DNA from: Sodaliphilus sp050873765
Lineage (GTDB): Bacteria > Bacteroidota > Bacteroidia > Bacteroidales > Muribaculaceae
Length of the DNA stretch: 64,000 nucleotides
Direction: 5' to 3'
Assembly: GCA_050873765.1 (NCBI GenBank)
Contig: JBNMJK010000003.1
Coordinates: 1-64,000, forward strand
Within the stretch, counting starts at the first letter, position 1, and each line of letters opens with the position of its first letter. Shown in pieces: positions 28,701 through 36,287 of the stretch. A program made the position numbers and the translations under genes. The notes under the pieces were generated by a model, which saw only the letters and a list, made by a program, of their open reading frames with translations, did not search any database and had not been told where the DNA came from.

Positions 28701-28765
28701 GAGCGGTGAGAGACAAACTCATGTGCCAGATCCTTGATTTCTTCTTCGCAGAAAAGAAGCATTAA
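25757..28765 (+). CDS. Golvesin-domain amidase-like exported protein, copy 1
   Basis: This 1002-aa protein has a signal peptide (ending near ICAQ). Residues about 140-590 look like an Amidase_3 fold split by an inserted beta-sandwich: H151 (WHSHGLYY), E174 (TIEDLYP) and a LENAGAYVF..RERD strand precede the insert, and H475 (FHTDAG) and E557 (LLEYLSHQNF) follow it. The insert (about 205-370) has the GGVWVYLGTF and TDAIKVGGG features of golvesin C-terminal-like domains. A fibronectin-III-like domain (about 600-700) and a glutamine-amidotransferase-like C-terminal domain complete it. Similar proteins are often labelled xanthan lyase; I infer peptidoglycan amidase activity. ATG at 25763 is an alternative start. 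Confidence 0.72.
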   Translation: MTMKKMAFVLALMAGSATICAQNLSETANERVLALVNATMEHNMRIGKVKLHSLAVSDDTIKADFNENFSYNYLTPEMISSLKTSIKAALQAETKASQVQISVDGTDVEHFFYDFPKKYVRKHEPFISEVGQSHHYPKALDGNLIAMWHSHGLYYEPKINCWEWQRPRLFQTIEDLYPMSYVLPYVMPMLENAGAYVFNPRERDVHKVEVIVDNDGFLSQNGYTETNGKNVWRDAGVGFAHKQEVYKDFENPFADGTARVAVAVKKDNASKATYTVNMPESGDYALYISYKTLPNSVNDAQYIVKASGIQRTFTVNQRMAGGVWVYLGTFPLQKGENKNVLTVTNVSKCKNGVVTTDAIKVGGGMGNIARCALPATEENVQRAGGYNWSTGLQQPGVDYKYITSGAPRFVEGARSFLQWSGFPDSVYSVSHGLTDYADDFRSRSEWVNYLAGGSQAIPNQTIGLGVPLDLSFAFHTDAGVTRDNSTIGTLSIYRSNGFGKYADGTPRIASRYLADMVGRQLVDDARAKFDPQWTNRGLTQENLYEIRVPQIPGMLLEYLSHQNFADMRLGLDPDFLFSSSRAIYKGILKFIGKRDHREVVVQPLPVQNFAITPKGDEYLLTWQPTLDSLETTATPTKYVVEERVGAYGGAFKEIAVVNRPEYVVKVADNNVHSFRIKAMNDGGRSFPSEVLSLGKAQQAKGVVMIVNAFTRVSAPDWIDDGDYATFTDDTDHGVPYIQGINYIGSQYEKRRSAGWSDARGGFGSSHSNYEGSVIAGNTFDFPALHGESMMAAGYSFVSTSVGALSAASQDLSGFAAIDIIAGKQKETKVGYGAYPNKYKLLSAPLMRAVENATEHGVSVLLTGAYVASDVFDRATPDSTEVNFAKNVMGYTWGGSQASCTGEVYTLPTSVKQISADMDIHYNHELSEKIYCVESPNSIFASDSHGTPFMRYSENNRNAAVLSQRDGYRTVVMGFPFETITNRAVRDKLMCQILDFFFAEKKH

Positions 28766-28807
28766 AGGCATGTGATCACTTGATTTTTTAAGAAATATTC
28801 ATCGTTG

Positions 28808-28850
28808 AATCCTCGAATAGTACACATTTTACTGTTCGAGGATTTTTTAT
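28808..28850 (+). terminator. Terminator after golvesin-amidase copy 1
   Basis: AATCCTCGAA (28808-28817) plus AGTA pairs with TACT..TTCGAGGATT (28830-28844), followed by TTTTT. It separates the kinase-golvesin unit from the next operon. Confidence 0.85.
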
Positions 28851-28884
28851 GTTGCATGTCTATCAGCCAACTCGATTCATCTCA

Positions 28885-28928
28885 TTAACCCCGTGAGGCA
28901 CTTATGCGAGCCTTGCGGGTTAATTTTT
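28885..28928 (+). terminator. Second hairpin with short T-run
   Basis: TTAACCCCGTGAGGC (28885-28899) pairs with GCCTTGCGGGTTAA (28910-28923) with one bulged C and is followed by five T's. It may be a back-up terminator. The remaining sequence to 29162 holds only a weak promoter candidate. Confidence 0.55.
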
Positions 28929-29064
28929 GAAAATAATGTAGCAAAAGAGGGAAAAATAGTGTTTGGATTGTCTTGGGAGGCTGAAAATATGTATTTAACT
29001 CTTAAAAAATATAAAAGCGAATAAAAAGGCAGCTGAAAACGCTTTCGGAATGGAATGTTTTATC

Positions 29065-29072
29065 TATTTTTG
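29065..29072 (+). promoter_or_regulatory. Possible -7 element of the main salvage operon
   Basis: TATTTTTG matches TAnnTTTG and lies 90 nt upstream of the gene at 29163. No TTG is present at the canonical distance, so confidence is low, but two hairpins upstream imply that a promoter is needed here. Confidence 0.4.
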
Positions 29073-29162
29073 TAGAATAGAAAAAGTGTGCATACACTAT
29101 TTCTGTGTGAGAAAAGATATTAAAATACTCGAACAAATATACATACTCGAATCAACTCAGAG

Positions 29163-32100
29163 ATGAAAAAGCAAATCAAGTCGGTAGTAGCTGTCACCGC
29201 CACTCTTATGATGGGGAGCGGTTTGGCTTCGGCTCAGTTTACAGACGCGGAGCTTCAAAAAGTGCAGCAAATTGTCACCTCAAATGTGCCAGCACACATG
29301 GGCATAGGAGCAGTGAAGGCGAAATCGCTGGAGATGAAAGGCGACAGCCTTGTGGTGAATGTGTCGGAAAATTTCCGCGATATTCCATTCACTCGCGAGT
29401 CGATTGCCACCTTAAAGAGCGATGTGAAGACTGCGCTTGGCGACCAGTACAAGAACGCTAAAGTGGCTTTGTATATCGCTGGGAATGACGTGGATAAGTA
29501 TTTTGTTTCGTTCGACAAGGCGTATGTGAGAAAGCATGCACCGTTCATCACAGAGCAGAACCCCTACAAACGCTATAAAAAGGGCTTAGACGGCAATATT
29601 GTGGCCACATGGCAGAGTCATGGCTGGTATTTTGAAGACCGCTTGAATCGCTGGGAATGGCAGCGCGCACGTATGTTCCAGACGGTGGAGGATATGTACA
29701 CGCAAAGCTATGTGACCCCATTCCTCATACCTATGCTTGAGAATGCCGGTGCCTACGTGTGGGACGCTCGTGAGCGCGACACGCACAATTTCTCTTCGAT
29801 TGTTGACCATGACGGGAAATACGCCCAGCACGCCTATAAGGAAGTGAATGGAAAAATGGCATGGACACAAGGCGAGGGCACTGGTTTTGCTTACGATCGA
29901 GAAAATTATCGCGACTACGAAAATCCGTTTGCAGAGGGCACCTACCGCATGGTTCAAGCCACTAAGGACAAAAAGAACCAGTCATTTGCAAGTTATGATG
30001 TGGAAATGCCTGAAGCAGGTGATTTTGCCTTGTATATATCCTATAAAACATTGCCTAACAGTGCGAAAGATGTGAAATACACTGTCAATAGCCTTGGTGG
30101 CGCAAGAAACTTCACCGTGGATCAAACCATGGCAGGCGGTGTGTGGGTGTATTTGGGCACATTCCAACTGAAGAAAGGCTTGAACAAAGACGTGGTGACC
30201 ATTTCCAACCTCTCCAAAGACGCTAAAAGCATAGTCACTACCGACGCTATTAAAGTGGGTGGTGGCAAGGCCAACGTGGTGCGCCGCGTGGCATTGCCCA
30301 CTGAAGAGAACAAGGCCATTGCCAAGGAGTTTGGCTACGAGAGCCATTTGGGCAAGGAAGGCGTGGCTTACGACTATGTGCACCCAGGCGACCATCCTTG
30401 GTTCACGCTCGGATCGCGTTACTATTTGCAGTGGGCTGGTTTTCCACAGAGCGTGTATTCTTCATCGAAAGGCACCAACGACTATAACGACGACTATCGC
30501 AGCCGTGGACTTTGGGTGAACCACCTTGCTGGCGGTTCGCAGGTGCTTCCCGGACAAGAGGGATTGAATGTGCCTGTAGATGTGTCGTTCTGTCTTCATA
30601 CCGATGCCGGCACCACGATGGACGATGAAACCATTGGCACCTTGCTCATCTACTCCACAAGTGATGGTGAGAACACATTTGCCAACTATAAAAACGGCAC
30701 CCCAAGAATCCTGTCGCGCGACTTCGCAAATATCGTATCTACTGAGGTTTGTGATGTGATTCGTGCTAAATATGAGCCTAATTGGCACCGCCGTGGCATG
30801 TGGGACGCATCATATTATGAAGCACGCGTTCCCGAAGTGCCCGCGCTGCTGATGGAGCTGCTCTCGCACCAGAATTTTGCCGATATGAAATATGGCTTGG
30901 ATCCTAACTTCCGTTTTGATGTGAGCCGTGCCATCTATAAAGGTATCTTGAAATTCATTGCCAAGCGTGACCACCGCGATTATGTGGTGCAGCCACTTCC
31001 AGTGCACTCCTTCGCTATTAAGGGAAATGGCGCAAACACCTTTACCCTCACTTGGGAGCCAACAGCCGACGCCCTTTGCGCCAATGCCGATGCAAAGGCT
31101 TATGTGGTGTGTGAGCGTGTGGGACTTGACGGTGGTTTCAAGGAGATAGCTGTGGTGAAGGAGCCAAAGATTGACGTTCAGATTGCCGATAACCTTGTGC
31201 ACAGCTACAAGATTATTGCTATGAACGAAGGTGGCCGTAGCTTCCCAAGCGAGGTGCTTTCGCTCGGTGCGGCAGCTGGCAGCAAAGGTATGGTGGCTGT
31301 GGTGAACAATTTCACCCGCATCAGTGGTCCTGACTGGTTCGACTCTGGCAAGATGGCTGGATTCTACGACGACAAAGACCATGGCGTGCCCTACATGCAG
31401 CAAAACAACTATATTGGCGCACAATATGAATTTGAGCGCCGTCTGCCATGGGTTGATGATGATGACCCTGGCTTTGGCGCATGCCGAAGCAATTATGAGA
31501 CAGGCACGCAGGTGGTGGCTGGCAACAATTTCGACTACACCGCCGTACATGGTGCGTCGATACTCAAGGCTGGCTATTCATTTGTGTCGATGAGTGAGGC
31601 CGCTTTTGAAATGGGCAATGTGAGCGCTTCCGACTATAAGGTGGTGGATATAATTTTAGGCAAGCAGAAGGAAACCATGAACGGACGTGGCGCTTTTCCC
31701 ACACGCTATAAAATCTACACTCCTCAATTTATGAATGCCGTGACTTCTTATACGGGTGCTGGTGGTAATGTGATGATTACTGGAGCCTATGTGGCAAGCG
31801 ACATTTGGGAAAAGGAGAAGCCTGCCGAAGTGGAAATGAAATTCGCCAAAGAAATTCTCGGTTTCGAGCATCGTGCTTCACGCGCTTCGCAATCAGGCGA
31901 GGTGAATGGCGTGGTGTCGAAATTCGCAGCACTTCCTGCCAATCGCGATTTCAAATTTTGCAGCACCCTTAATAACAAGGCCTACGCAGTGGAGTCGCCC
32001 GATGCAGTGAAGGCAAGTGATGAGGCTGGAGCCACAATTATGCGCTACACCGAGAACACCAAGCCAGCGGCTGTGGCTGTGGACCGTGGCACGTATCGCA

Positions 32101-32192
32101 CTGTGGTGGCTGGATTCCCCTTTGAAAGCATTACCAGCGAAGAGGCGCGCGACACCTTTATGAACGATATCTTGAATTTTTTCAATAAGTAA
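29163..32192 (+). CDS. Golvesin-domain amidase-like exported protein, copy 2
   Basis: This 1009-aa tandem paralogue of the protein at 25757 shares the whole architecture: signal peptide ending SAQ, split Amidase_3-like core, golvesin-like insert, fibronectin-III-like domain and glutamine-amidotransferase-like C-terminus. The candidate metal and catalytic residues are H153, E176, H479 and E565, at nearly the same spacing as in copy 1 (23, about 300 and about 85 residues). Retention of all four in both copies argues for a working enzyme. It starts the run of genes that reaches murQ, with 32 nt to the next gene. Confidence 0.72.
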   Translation: MKKQIKSVVAVTATLMMGSGLASAQFTDAELQKVQQIVTSNVPAHMGIGAVKAKSLEMKGDSLVVNVSENFRDIPFTRESIATLKSDVKTALGDQYKNAKVALYIAGNDVDKYFVSFDKAYVRKHAPFITEQNPYKRYKKGLDGNIVATWQSHGWYFEDRLNRWEWQRARMFQTVEDMYTQSYVTPFLIPMLENAGAYVWDARERDTHNFSSIVDHDGKYAQHAYKEVNGKMAWTQGEGTGFAYDRENYRDYENPFAEGTYRMVQATKDKKNQSFASYDVEMPEAGDFALYISYKTLPNSAKDVKYTVNSLGGARNFTVDQTMAGGVWVYLGTFQLKKGLNKDVVTISNLSKDAKSIVTTDAIKVGGGKANVVRRVALPTEENKAIAKEFGYESHLGKEGVAYDYVHPGDHPWFTLGSRYYLQWAGFPQSVYSSSKGTNDYNDDYRSRGLWVNHLAGGSQVLPGQEGLNVPVDVSFCLHTDAGTTMDDETIGTLLIYSTSDGENTFANYKNGTPRILSRDFANIVSTEVCDVIRAKYEPNWHRRGMWDASYYEARVPEVPALLMELLSHQNFADMKYGLDPNFRFDVSRAIYKGILKFIAKRDHRDYVVQPLPVHSFAIKGNGANTFTLTWEPTADALCANADAKAYVVCERVGLDGGFKEIAVVKEPKIDVQIADNLVHSYKIIAMNEGGRSFPSEVLSLGAAAGSKGMVAVVNNFTRISGPDWFDSGKMAGFYDDKDHGVPYMQQNNYIGAQYEFERRLPWVDDDDPGFGACRSNYETGTQVVAGNNFDYTAVHGASILKAGYSFVSMSEAAFEMGNVSASDYKVVDIILGKQKETMNGRGAFPTRYKIYTPQFMNAVTSYTGAGGNVMITGAYVASDIWEKEKPAEVEMKFAKEILGFEHRASRASQSGEVNGVVSKFAALPANRDFKFCSTLNNKAYAVESPDAVKASDEAGATIMRYTENTKPAAVAVDRGTYRTVVAGFPFESITSEEARDTFMNDILNFFNK

Positions 32193-32224
32193 AAAAAAGA
32201 ACAGATTATTTAATAGATAGAATA

Positions 32225-33697
32225 ATGAATAACGTGATAGATTGCTTTTTACCTTATTTAGGCTCTGAACAGACCCTTCGCACTGCCGAGGCGCTGAAAG
32301 CAGAGCATGAGGTGGCTAATGTGTGCCTGCTCACCACAAAAGCCGACGCACAGCCCATAGAAGGGTGTGATGTGCTGGTGGTGGCCGACTTCACCTCCTC
32401 CGCCACGGTAAAAGCAATTGCGCAGCATGCAAAAAGTGAGTTCACGCTGGTTTACAGCAAGCAAGAGATGCTCCTTTTTGGATATAAGGCCCTTCAGCGA
32501 ATGGTGACTGTGGCTCGCGATTTGGAAGCTGGTATGGTGTATGCCGACCACTACAATTATAAAGATGGTGAATTGCAGAAGTCTCCTGTAATCGATTATC
32601 AGGAGGGATCGCTTCGTGATGATTTCGATTTTGGATCGGTGATTCTTTACAGTACTGATAAACTGAAAGAAGCGGCACCGCTGGTGACTGCCGACTATAA
32701 AGCTGCCGGCTACTATGACCTTCGGCTGAAACTTTCGGAGAAATATGGCATTGAGCATATTCCTGAATACCTCTATACAGATGTGGTGGTAGATACTCGC
32801 GCAAGCGGTGAAAGAATCTACGACTACTGCGACCCCAAGAACAACGCCAGCCAAAAAGAGATGGAGCTGGCATGTACCGACCATCTGAAAGCGGTGGGCG
32901 CTTACTTGGAGCCAACCGACTTTTGCGACATTGATTTTGATGCGCAGAAGTTTGACGTGGAGTGCACAGTGGTGATTCCTGTGCTGAACCGTGTGCGGGT
33001 GATTCGCGATGCCATTAAGTCGGTGTTGAGCCAAGAGGCTCCATTCAAGTTCAACTTGATTATCGTAGATAACCACTCTACCGACGGCACCACCGAGGCT
33101 ATCGATGAATTTGCCGCCGATGAACGCCTCATTCACATCATTCCTGACCGTGACGATTTGGGCATAGGTGGCTGCTGGAATTTAGCCATCAACGACCCAC
33201 GCTGTGGCAAGTTTGCCATCGGTCTCGACAGCGACGACACTTACGCCACCGTGCACACGCTCGAAAAGATGGTGGCCCAGTTCTATATCGACAACGCTGC
33301 CATGGTGTGTGGCACCTATGTGGTGACCGACGTGAACCTGAAGGAAATAGCACCAGGTGTAATCGACCACCACGAGTGGACGCCCGACAATGGCCGCAAC
33401 AACCTTTTCCACGTGAACGGAGTGGGTGGCCCACGCGCATTCTACACGCCCATTTATCGAGCCACCAACATACCGAACACCAACTATGGCGAAGATTATG
33501 CCATGGGGCTGACCATTACACGCAACTACCGCATGGGGCGTGTGTATGATGTGATGACCTGTGCGCGCCGATGGGACGACAACACCGATGCCAACCTCGA
33601 CATTTTCAAGGAGAATGCCAACAATCTGTATAAAGACCGTATTCGCACTTGGGAATTAAAGGCTCGAATCAATAAAAACAAACGTAAAAACAAATAA
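32225..33697 (+). CDS. Family 2 glycosyltransferase, copy 1
   Basis: The 490-aa protein has a C-terminal GT-A domain (from about residue 245) with VVIPVLNRVRVIRDAIKSVL, VDNHSTDGT and the metal-binding DSDD near residue 335. The N-terminal about 200 residues resemble a degenerate second GT-A unit (MVYADHYN near 110). No signal peptide or membrane helix is present, so it acts in the cytoplasm. The acceptor and sugar donor are unknown. It is followed after 39 nt by a close paralogue. Confidence 0.8.
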   Translation: MNNVIDCFLPYLGSEQTLRTAEALKAEHEVANVCLLTTKADAQPIEGCDVLVVADFTSSATVKAIAQHAKSEFTLVYSKQEMLLFGYKALQRMVTVARDLEAGMVYADHYNYKDGELQKSPVIDYQEGSLRDDFDFGSVILYSTDKLKEAAPLVTADYKAAGYYDLRLKLSEKYGIEHIPEYLYTDVVVDTRASGERIYDYCDPKNNASQKEMELACTDHLKAVGAYLEPTDFCDIDFDAQKFDVECTVVIPVLNRVRVIRDAIKSVLSQEAPFKFNLIIVDNHSTDGTTEAIDEFAADERLIHIIPDRDDLGIGGCWNLAINDPRCGKFAIGLDSDDTYATVHTLEKMVAQFYIDNAAMVCGTYVVTDVNLKEIAPGVIDHHEWTPDNGRNNLFHVNGVGGPRAFYTPIYRATNIPNTNYGEDYAMGLTITRNYRMGRVYDVMTCARRWDDNTDANLDIFKENANNLYKDRIRTWELKARINKNKRKNK

Positions 33698-33736
33698 TAG
33701 TAATAACTATATCAACCAAACTAAATTACATTTACT

Positions 33737-35218
33737 ATGGCAAAAATTAATTGCTTCATTCCATTTGCTGAAGCAGAACAGGCAAAAGCCACTATCGAAG
33801 GCTTGAAAGCTAACGAGAACGTTAACAAAATCTACCTTCTGGCCAATGCTGATGCAAAGGGATCTGTTGAAGGTTGTGAACTTATTTCTGTAACCAACCT
33901 TACAGCCTCTGCTACAATGAAGGCTATTGCGGCAAAAGCTGACGACGCTGATTTCGTAATGGTTTACACCAAGTACAACACCCTCAAGTTCGCTCCATTT
34001 GCAATTGAGCGCTTCGTTACCATCGCTAACGACAGCCACAGTGCAATGCTTTATGCCGACCACTACAACGTGACTGACAAAGGCGCAGACAAGGCTCCTG
34101 TGATTGATTACCAGTTCGGCAGCCTCCGCGACGATTTCGACTTTGGCTCTGTGCTCTTCTTCTGCGCTTGCTGCTTCAAGAAAGCTGCTGAAGCAATGAA
34201 GGCCGACTATGAATTTGCCGGACTCTACGATCTGCGTCTGAAACTCTCACAATTCGGCTCTATCACCCATATCAACGAGTATCTTTACAGCGATGTGGAA
34301 CTCGACACCCGCAAGAGTGGCGAAAAGATTTTCGACTATGTGGATCCTAAAAACCGCGGTCGCCAGATTGAAATGGAAAAATCCTGCACTGAACACCTGA
34401 AGGAAATTGGTGGCTACCTTGCACCTGTTAAGGCTGATGGCACCCCCAACTTCCAGCACATTGAATTCAACCGTGGTGAATTTGAAGTTGAGGCTACAGT
34501 GATGATTCCTGTGCGCAACCGTATTCGCACTATCCGCGACGCCATCAAGAGTGTGCTGTCTCAAAAGACCGACTTCAAGTTCAACCTGATGGTGGTGGAC
34601 AACTTCTCTACCGACGGCACTCGTGAGGCTATCGATGAATTTGCCGACGACCCACGCCTGATTCACATCATCGCCGACTACTACGATATGGGCATCGGTG
34701 GCTACTGGAACCTTGCCGCTCACCACGAAAAAGCTGGTAAGTTTATCGTACAACTCGACAGCGACGATATGTACAAAGATGAGAACACGCTTACCACAAT
34801 GGTGAACGCTTTCTATGAGCAGAACGTGGCTATGGTGGTGGGCACCTATATGATGACCGACATTGATGGCAACATTATTCCTCCCGGCATCATCGACCAC
34901 AAGGAGTGGACTCCTGAAAACGGACGTAACAACGCTCTCCGCATCAATGGTCTCGGCGCTCCTCGTGCATTCTACACTCCAGTGCTGCGTGATGTGAAGA
35001 TTCCTAACACCAGCTATGGTGAAGACTACGCGCTTGGCTTGAACATTTCTCGCCACTTCCAAATTGGCCGTGTTTACACTCCTGTGTATATGTGCCGCCG
35101 TTGGGACGACAACAGCGATGCTTCGCTTGACGTGGTGAAGATGAACAACAACAACCTCTACAAAGACCGTATCCGCACTTGGGAGCTGCAGGCTCGTGTG
35201 GCTATGAACAAGAAGTAA
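33737..35218 (+). CDS. Family 2 glycosyltransferase, copy 2
   Basis: This 493-aa paralogue of the protein at 32225 has the same two-part layout. The C-terminal GT-A domain shows VMIPVRNRIRTIRDAIKSVL, VDNFSTDGT and DSDD near residue 340, and ends RIRTWELQARV as copy 1 does. Both catalytic-type aspartate motifs are intact in both copies. It is followed by a stable hairpin and then the DUF4922 gene. Its product in the context of peptidoglycan salvage is unexplained. Confidence 0.8.
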   Translation: MAKINCFIPFAEAEQAKATIEGLKANENVNKIYLLANADAKGSVEGCELISVTNLTASATMKAIAAKADDADFVMVYTKYNTLKFAPFAIERFVTIANDSHSAMLYADHYNVTDKGADKAPVIDYQFGSLRDDFDFGSVLFFCACCFKKAAEAMKADYEFAGLYDLRLKLSQFGSITHINEYLYSDVELDTRKSGEKIFDYVDPKNRGRQIEMEKSCTEHLKEIGGYLAPVKADGTPNFQHIEFNRGEFEVEATVMIPVRNRIRTIRDAIKSVLSQKTDFKFNLMVVDNFSTDGTREAIDEFADDPRLIHIIADYYDMGIGGYWNLAAHHEKAGKFIVQLDSDDMYKDENTLTTMVNAFYEQNVAMVVGTYMMTDIDGNIIPPGIIDHKEWTPENGRNNALRINGLGAPRAFYTPVLRDVKIPNTSYGEDYALGLNISRHFQIGRVYTPVYMCRRWDDNSDASLDVVKMNNNNLYKDRIRTWELQARVAMNKK

Positions 35219-35257
35219 TCCGTTTTTTAAAACTGATTATAACTTAAAAATAAATAT

Positions 35258-35315
35258 GCTGTGAGCACCGCCAGACTGGGCAGATGTGCTCAGTCTGGCT
35301 CACAGCTTATTCTTT
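35258..35315 (+). terminator. Stable hairpin with an alternative fold
   Basis: GCTGTGAG (35258-35265) and CCAGACTG (35271-35278) pair with CAGTCTGG and CTCACAGC (35291-35306), interrupted by a 5-nt bulge. An alternative pairing joins GAGCAC (35263-35268) with GTGCTC (35286-35291). Only an impure T-rich stretch follows, so it may be a partial terminator or stabiliser that sets expression of downstream genes. Confidence 0.5.
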
Positions 35316-35339
35316 AATTTAAATTTTTAATTGACTGTT

Positions 35340-36287
35340 ATGAACTTTACCGCTGAGGTAAACAGCTTAATCGAGCGGCAGATGCAAAATTGGGAAACCG
35401 TGGCAAAAAACTACGGTGCACTTTCACATGTGGAAACGCGTGAGCTTCGGCTTGATGATGCCACCGTGATGCTTCAGTTTAATCCCGAACGTATTCGCTC
35501 ATCGGCTGCCAAAGTAGACGCTGCTTCACTGAAGGCGCGCAAGTGCTTCCTTTGCAGTGAAAACCAGCCACGAGAGCAGGAAATGATTTCATGGTATGGC
35601 AAATATAAGATTCAAGTGAATCCGTATCCCATTTTTCCCCGTCACCTCACCATTGCCAATATGCGGCATGTGGCACAGTCGATTGTGGGTAGAGTAGGGG
35701 ATATGCTTCAGTTGGCTGCCGACCTCCCAGAGTTTGTATTGTTCTATAACGGTCCGAAATGCGGTGCCTCGGCCCCCGACCATATGCACTTTCAGGCTGG
35801 CAACAAAGGCTTCTTGCCATTCTGCTCCGAGTTTCAGTCTGGAAAGGTGATCACAAAAACCTTCGCGGCTGGCAAAATCCACTTTTGCGTCACCTCGCCC
35901 GGCCACCCCTTTGTTGTTTCTGGCGCAGATGCCACCGAAGTGGAAACCCTGGCGGAGCAGCTAATAGCGTTACTTCCTGTGCACTATGGAGAAGTGGAGC
36001 CAATGATGAATGTGCTGTGCTGGACAGCGCAGAACAGTTATCATTTAGCCATATTTCCACGTTTAAAACACCGTCCGAGCAATTATGGAGAAGGCGAGGG
36101 ACAATTCCTGCTTTCACCAGCATCGGTGGATATGGGGCAGGTTTTCGCTGTGCCTGTGGAAAAAGATTTTAAATCGCTCACTGCGGCCGATGTGAAGGCT
36201 ATGTTTCAAGAGCTGTGCATAAGCTGTGATGGCGCAGAGCGGTTAATAGAATTATTTAACTCAAAACACTCATTACACAATGAATAA
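35340..36287 (+). CDS. DUF4922 protein, HIT/GalT-like nucleotide transferase
   Basis: The ATG at 35340 (after a TTG at 35331) gives 315 aa. C69-x2-C72 and PIFPRHLTI (about 97-105) followed by HMHFQ (H148-x-H150-x-Q152) fit the HIT/GalT superfamily, where HxHxQ marks Ap4A-phosphorylase-like enzymes with the second His as nucleophile. It has no signal peptide. It overlaps the SpoIID/LytB gene by 8 nt, so the two are translationally coupled. The substrate is unknown; a sugar-1-phosphate or dinucleotide is plausible by family only. Confidence 0.72.
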   Translation: MNFTAEVNSLIERQMQNWETVAKNYGALSHVETRELRLDDATVMLQFNPERIRSSAAKVDAASLKARKCFLCSENQPREQEMISWYGKYKIQVNPYPIFPRHLTIANMRHVAQSIVGRVGDMLQLAADLPEFVLFYNGPKCGASAPDHMHFQAGNKGFLPFCSEFQSGKVITKTFAAGKIHFCVTSPGHPFVVSGADATEVETLAEQLIALLPVHYGEVEPMMNVLCWTAQNSYHLAIFPRLKHRPSNYGEGEGQFLLSPASVDMGQVFAVPVEKDFKSLTAADVKAMFQELCISCDGAERLIELFNSKHSLHNE

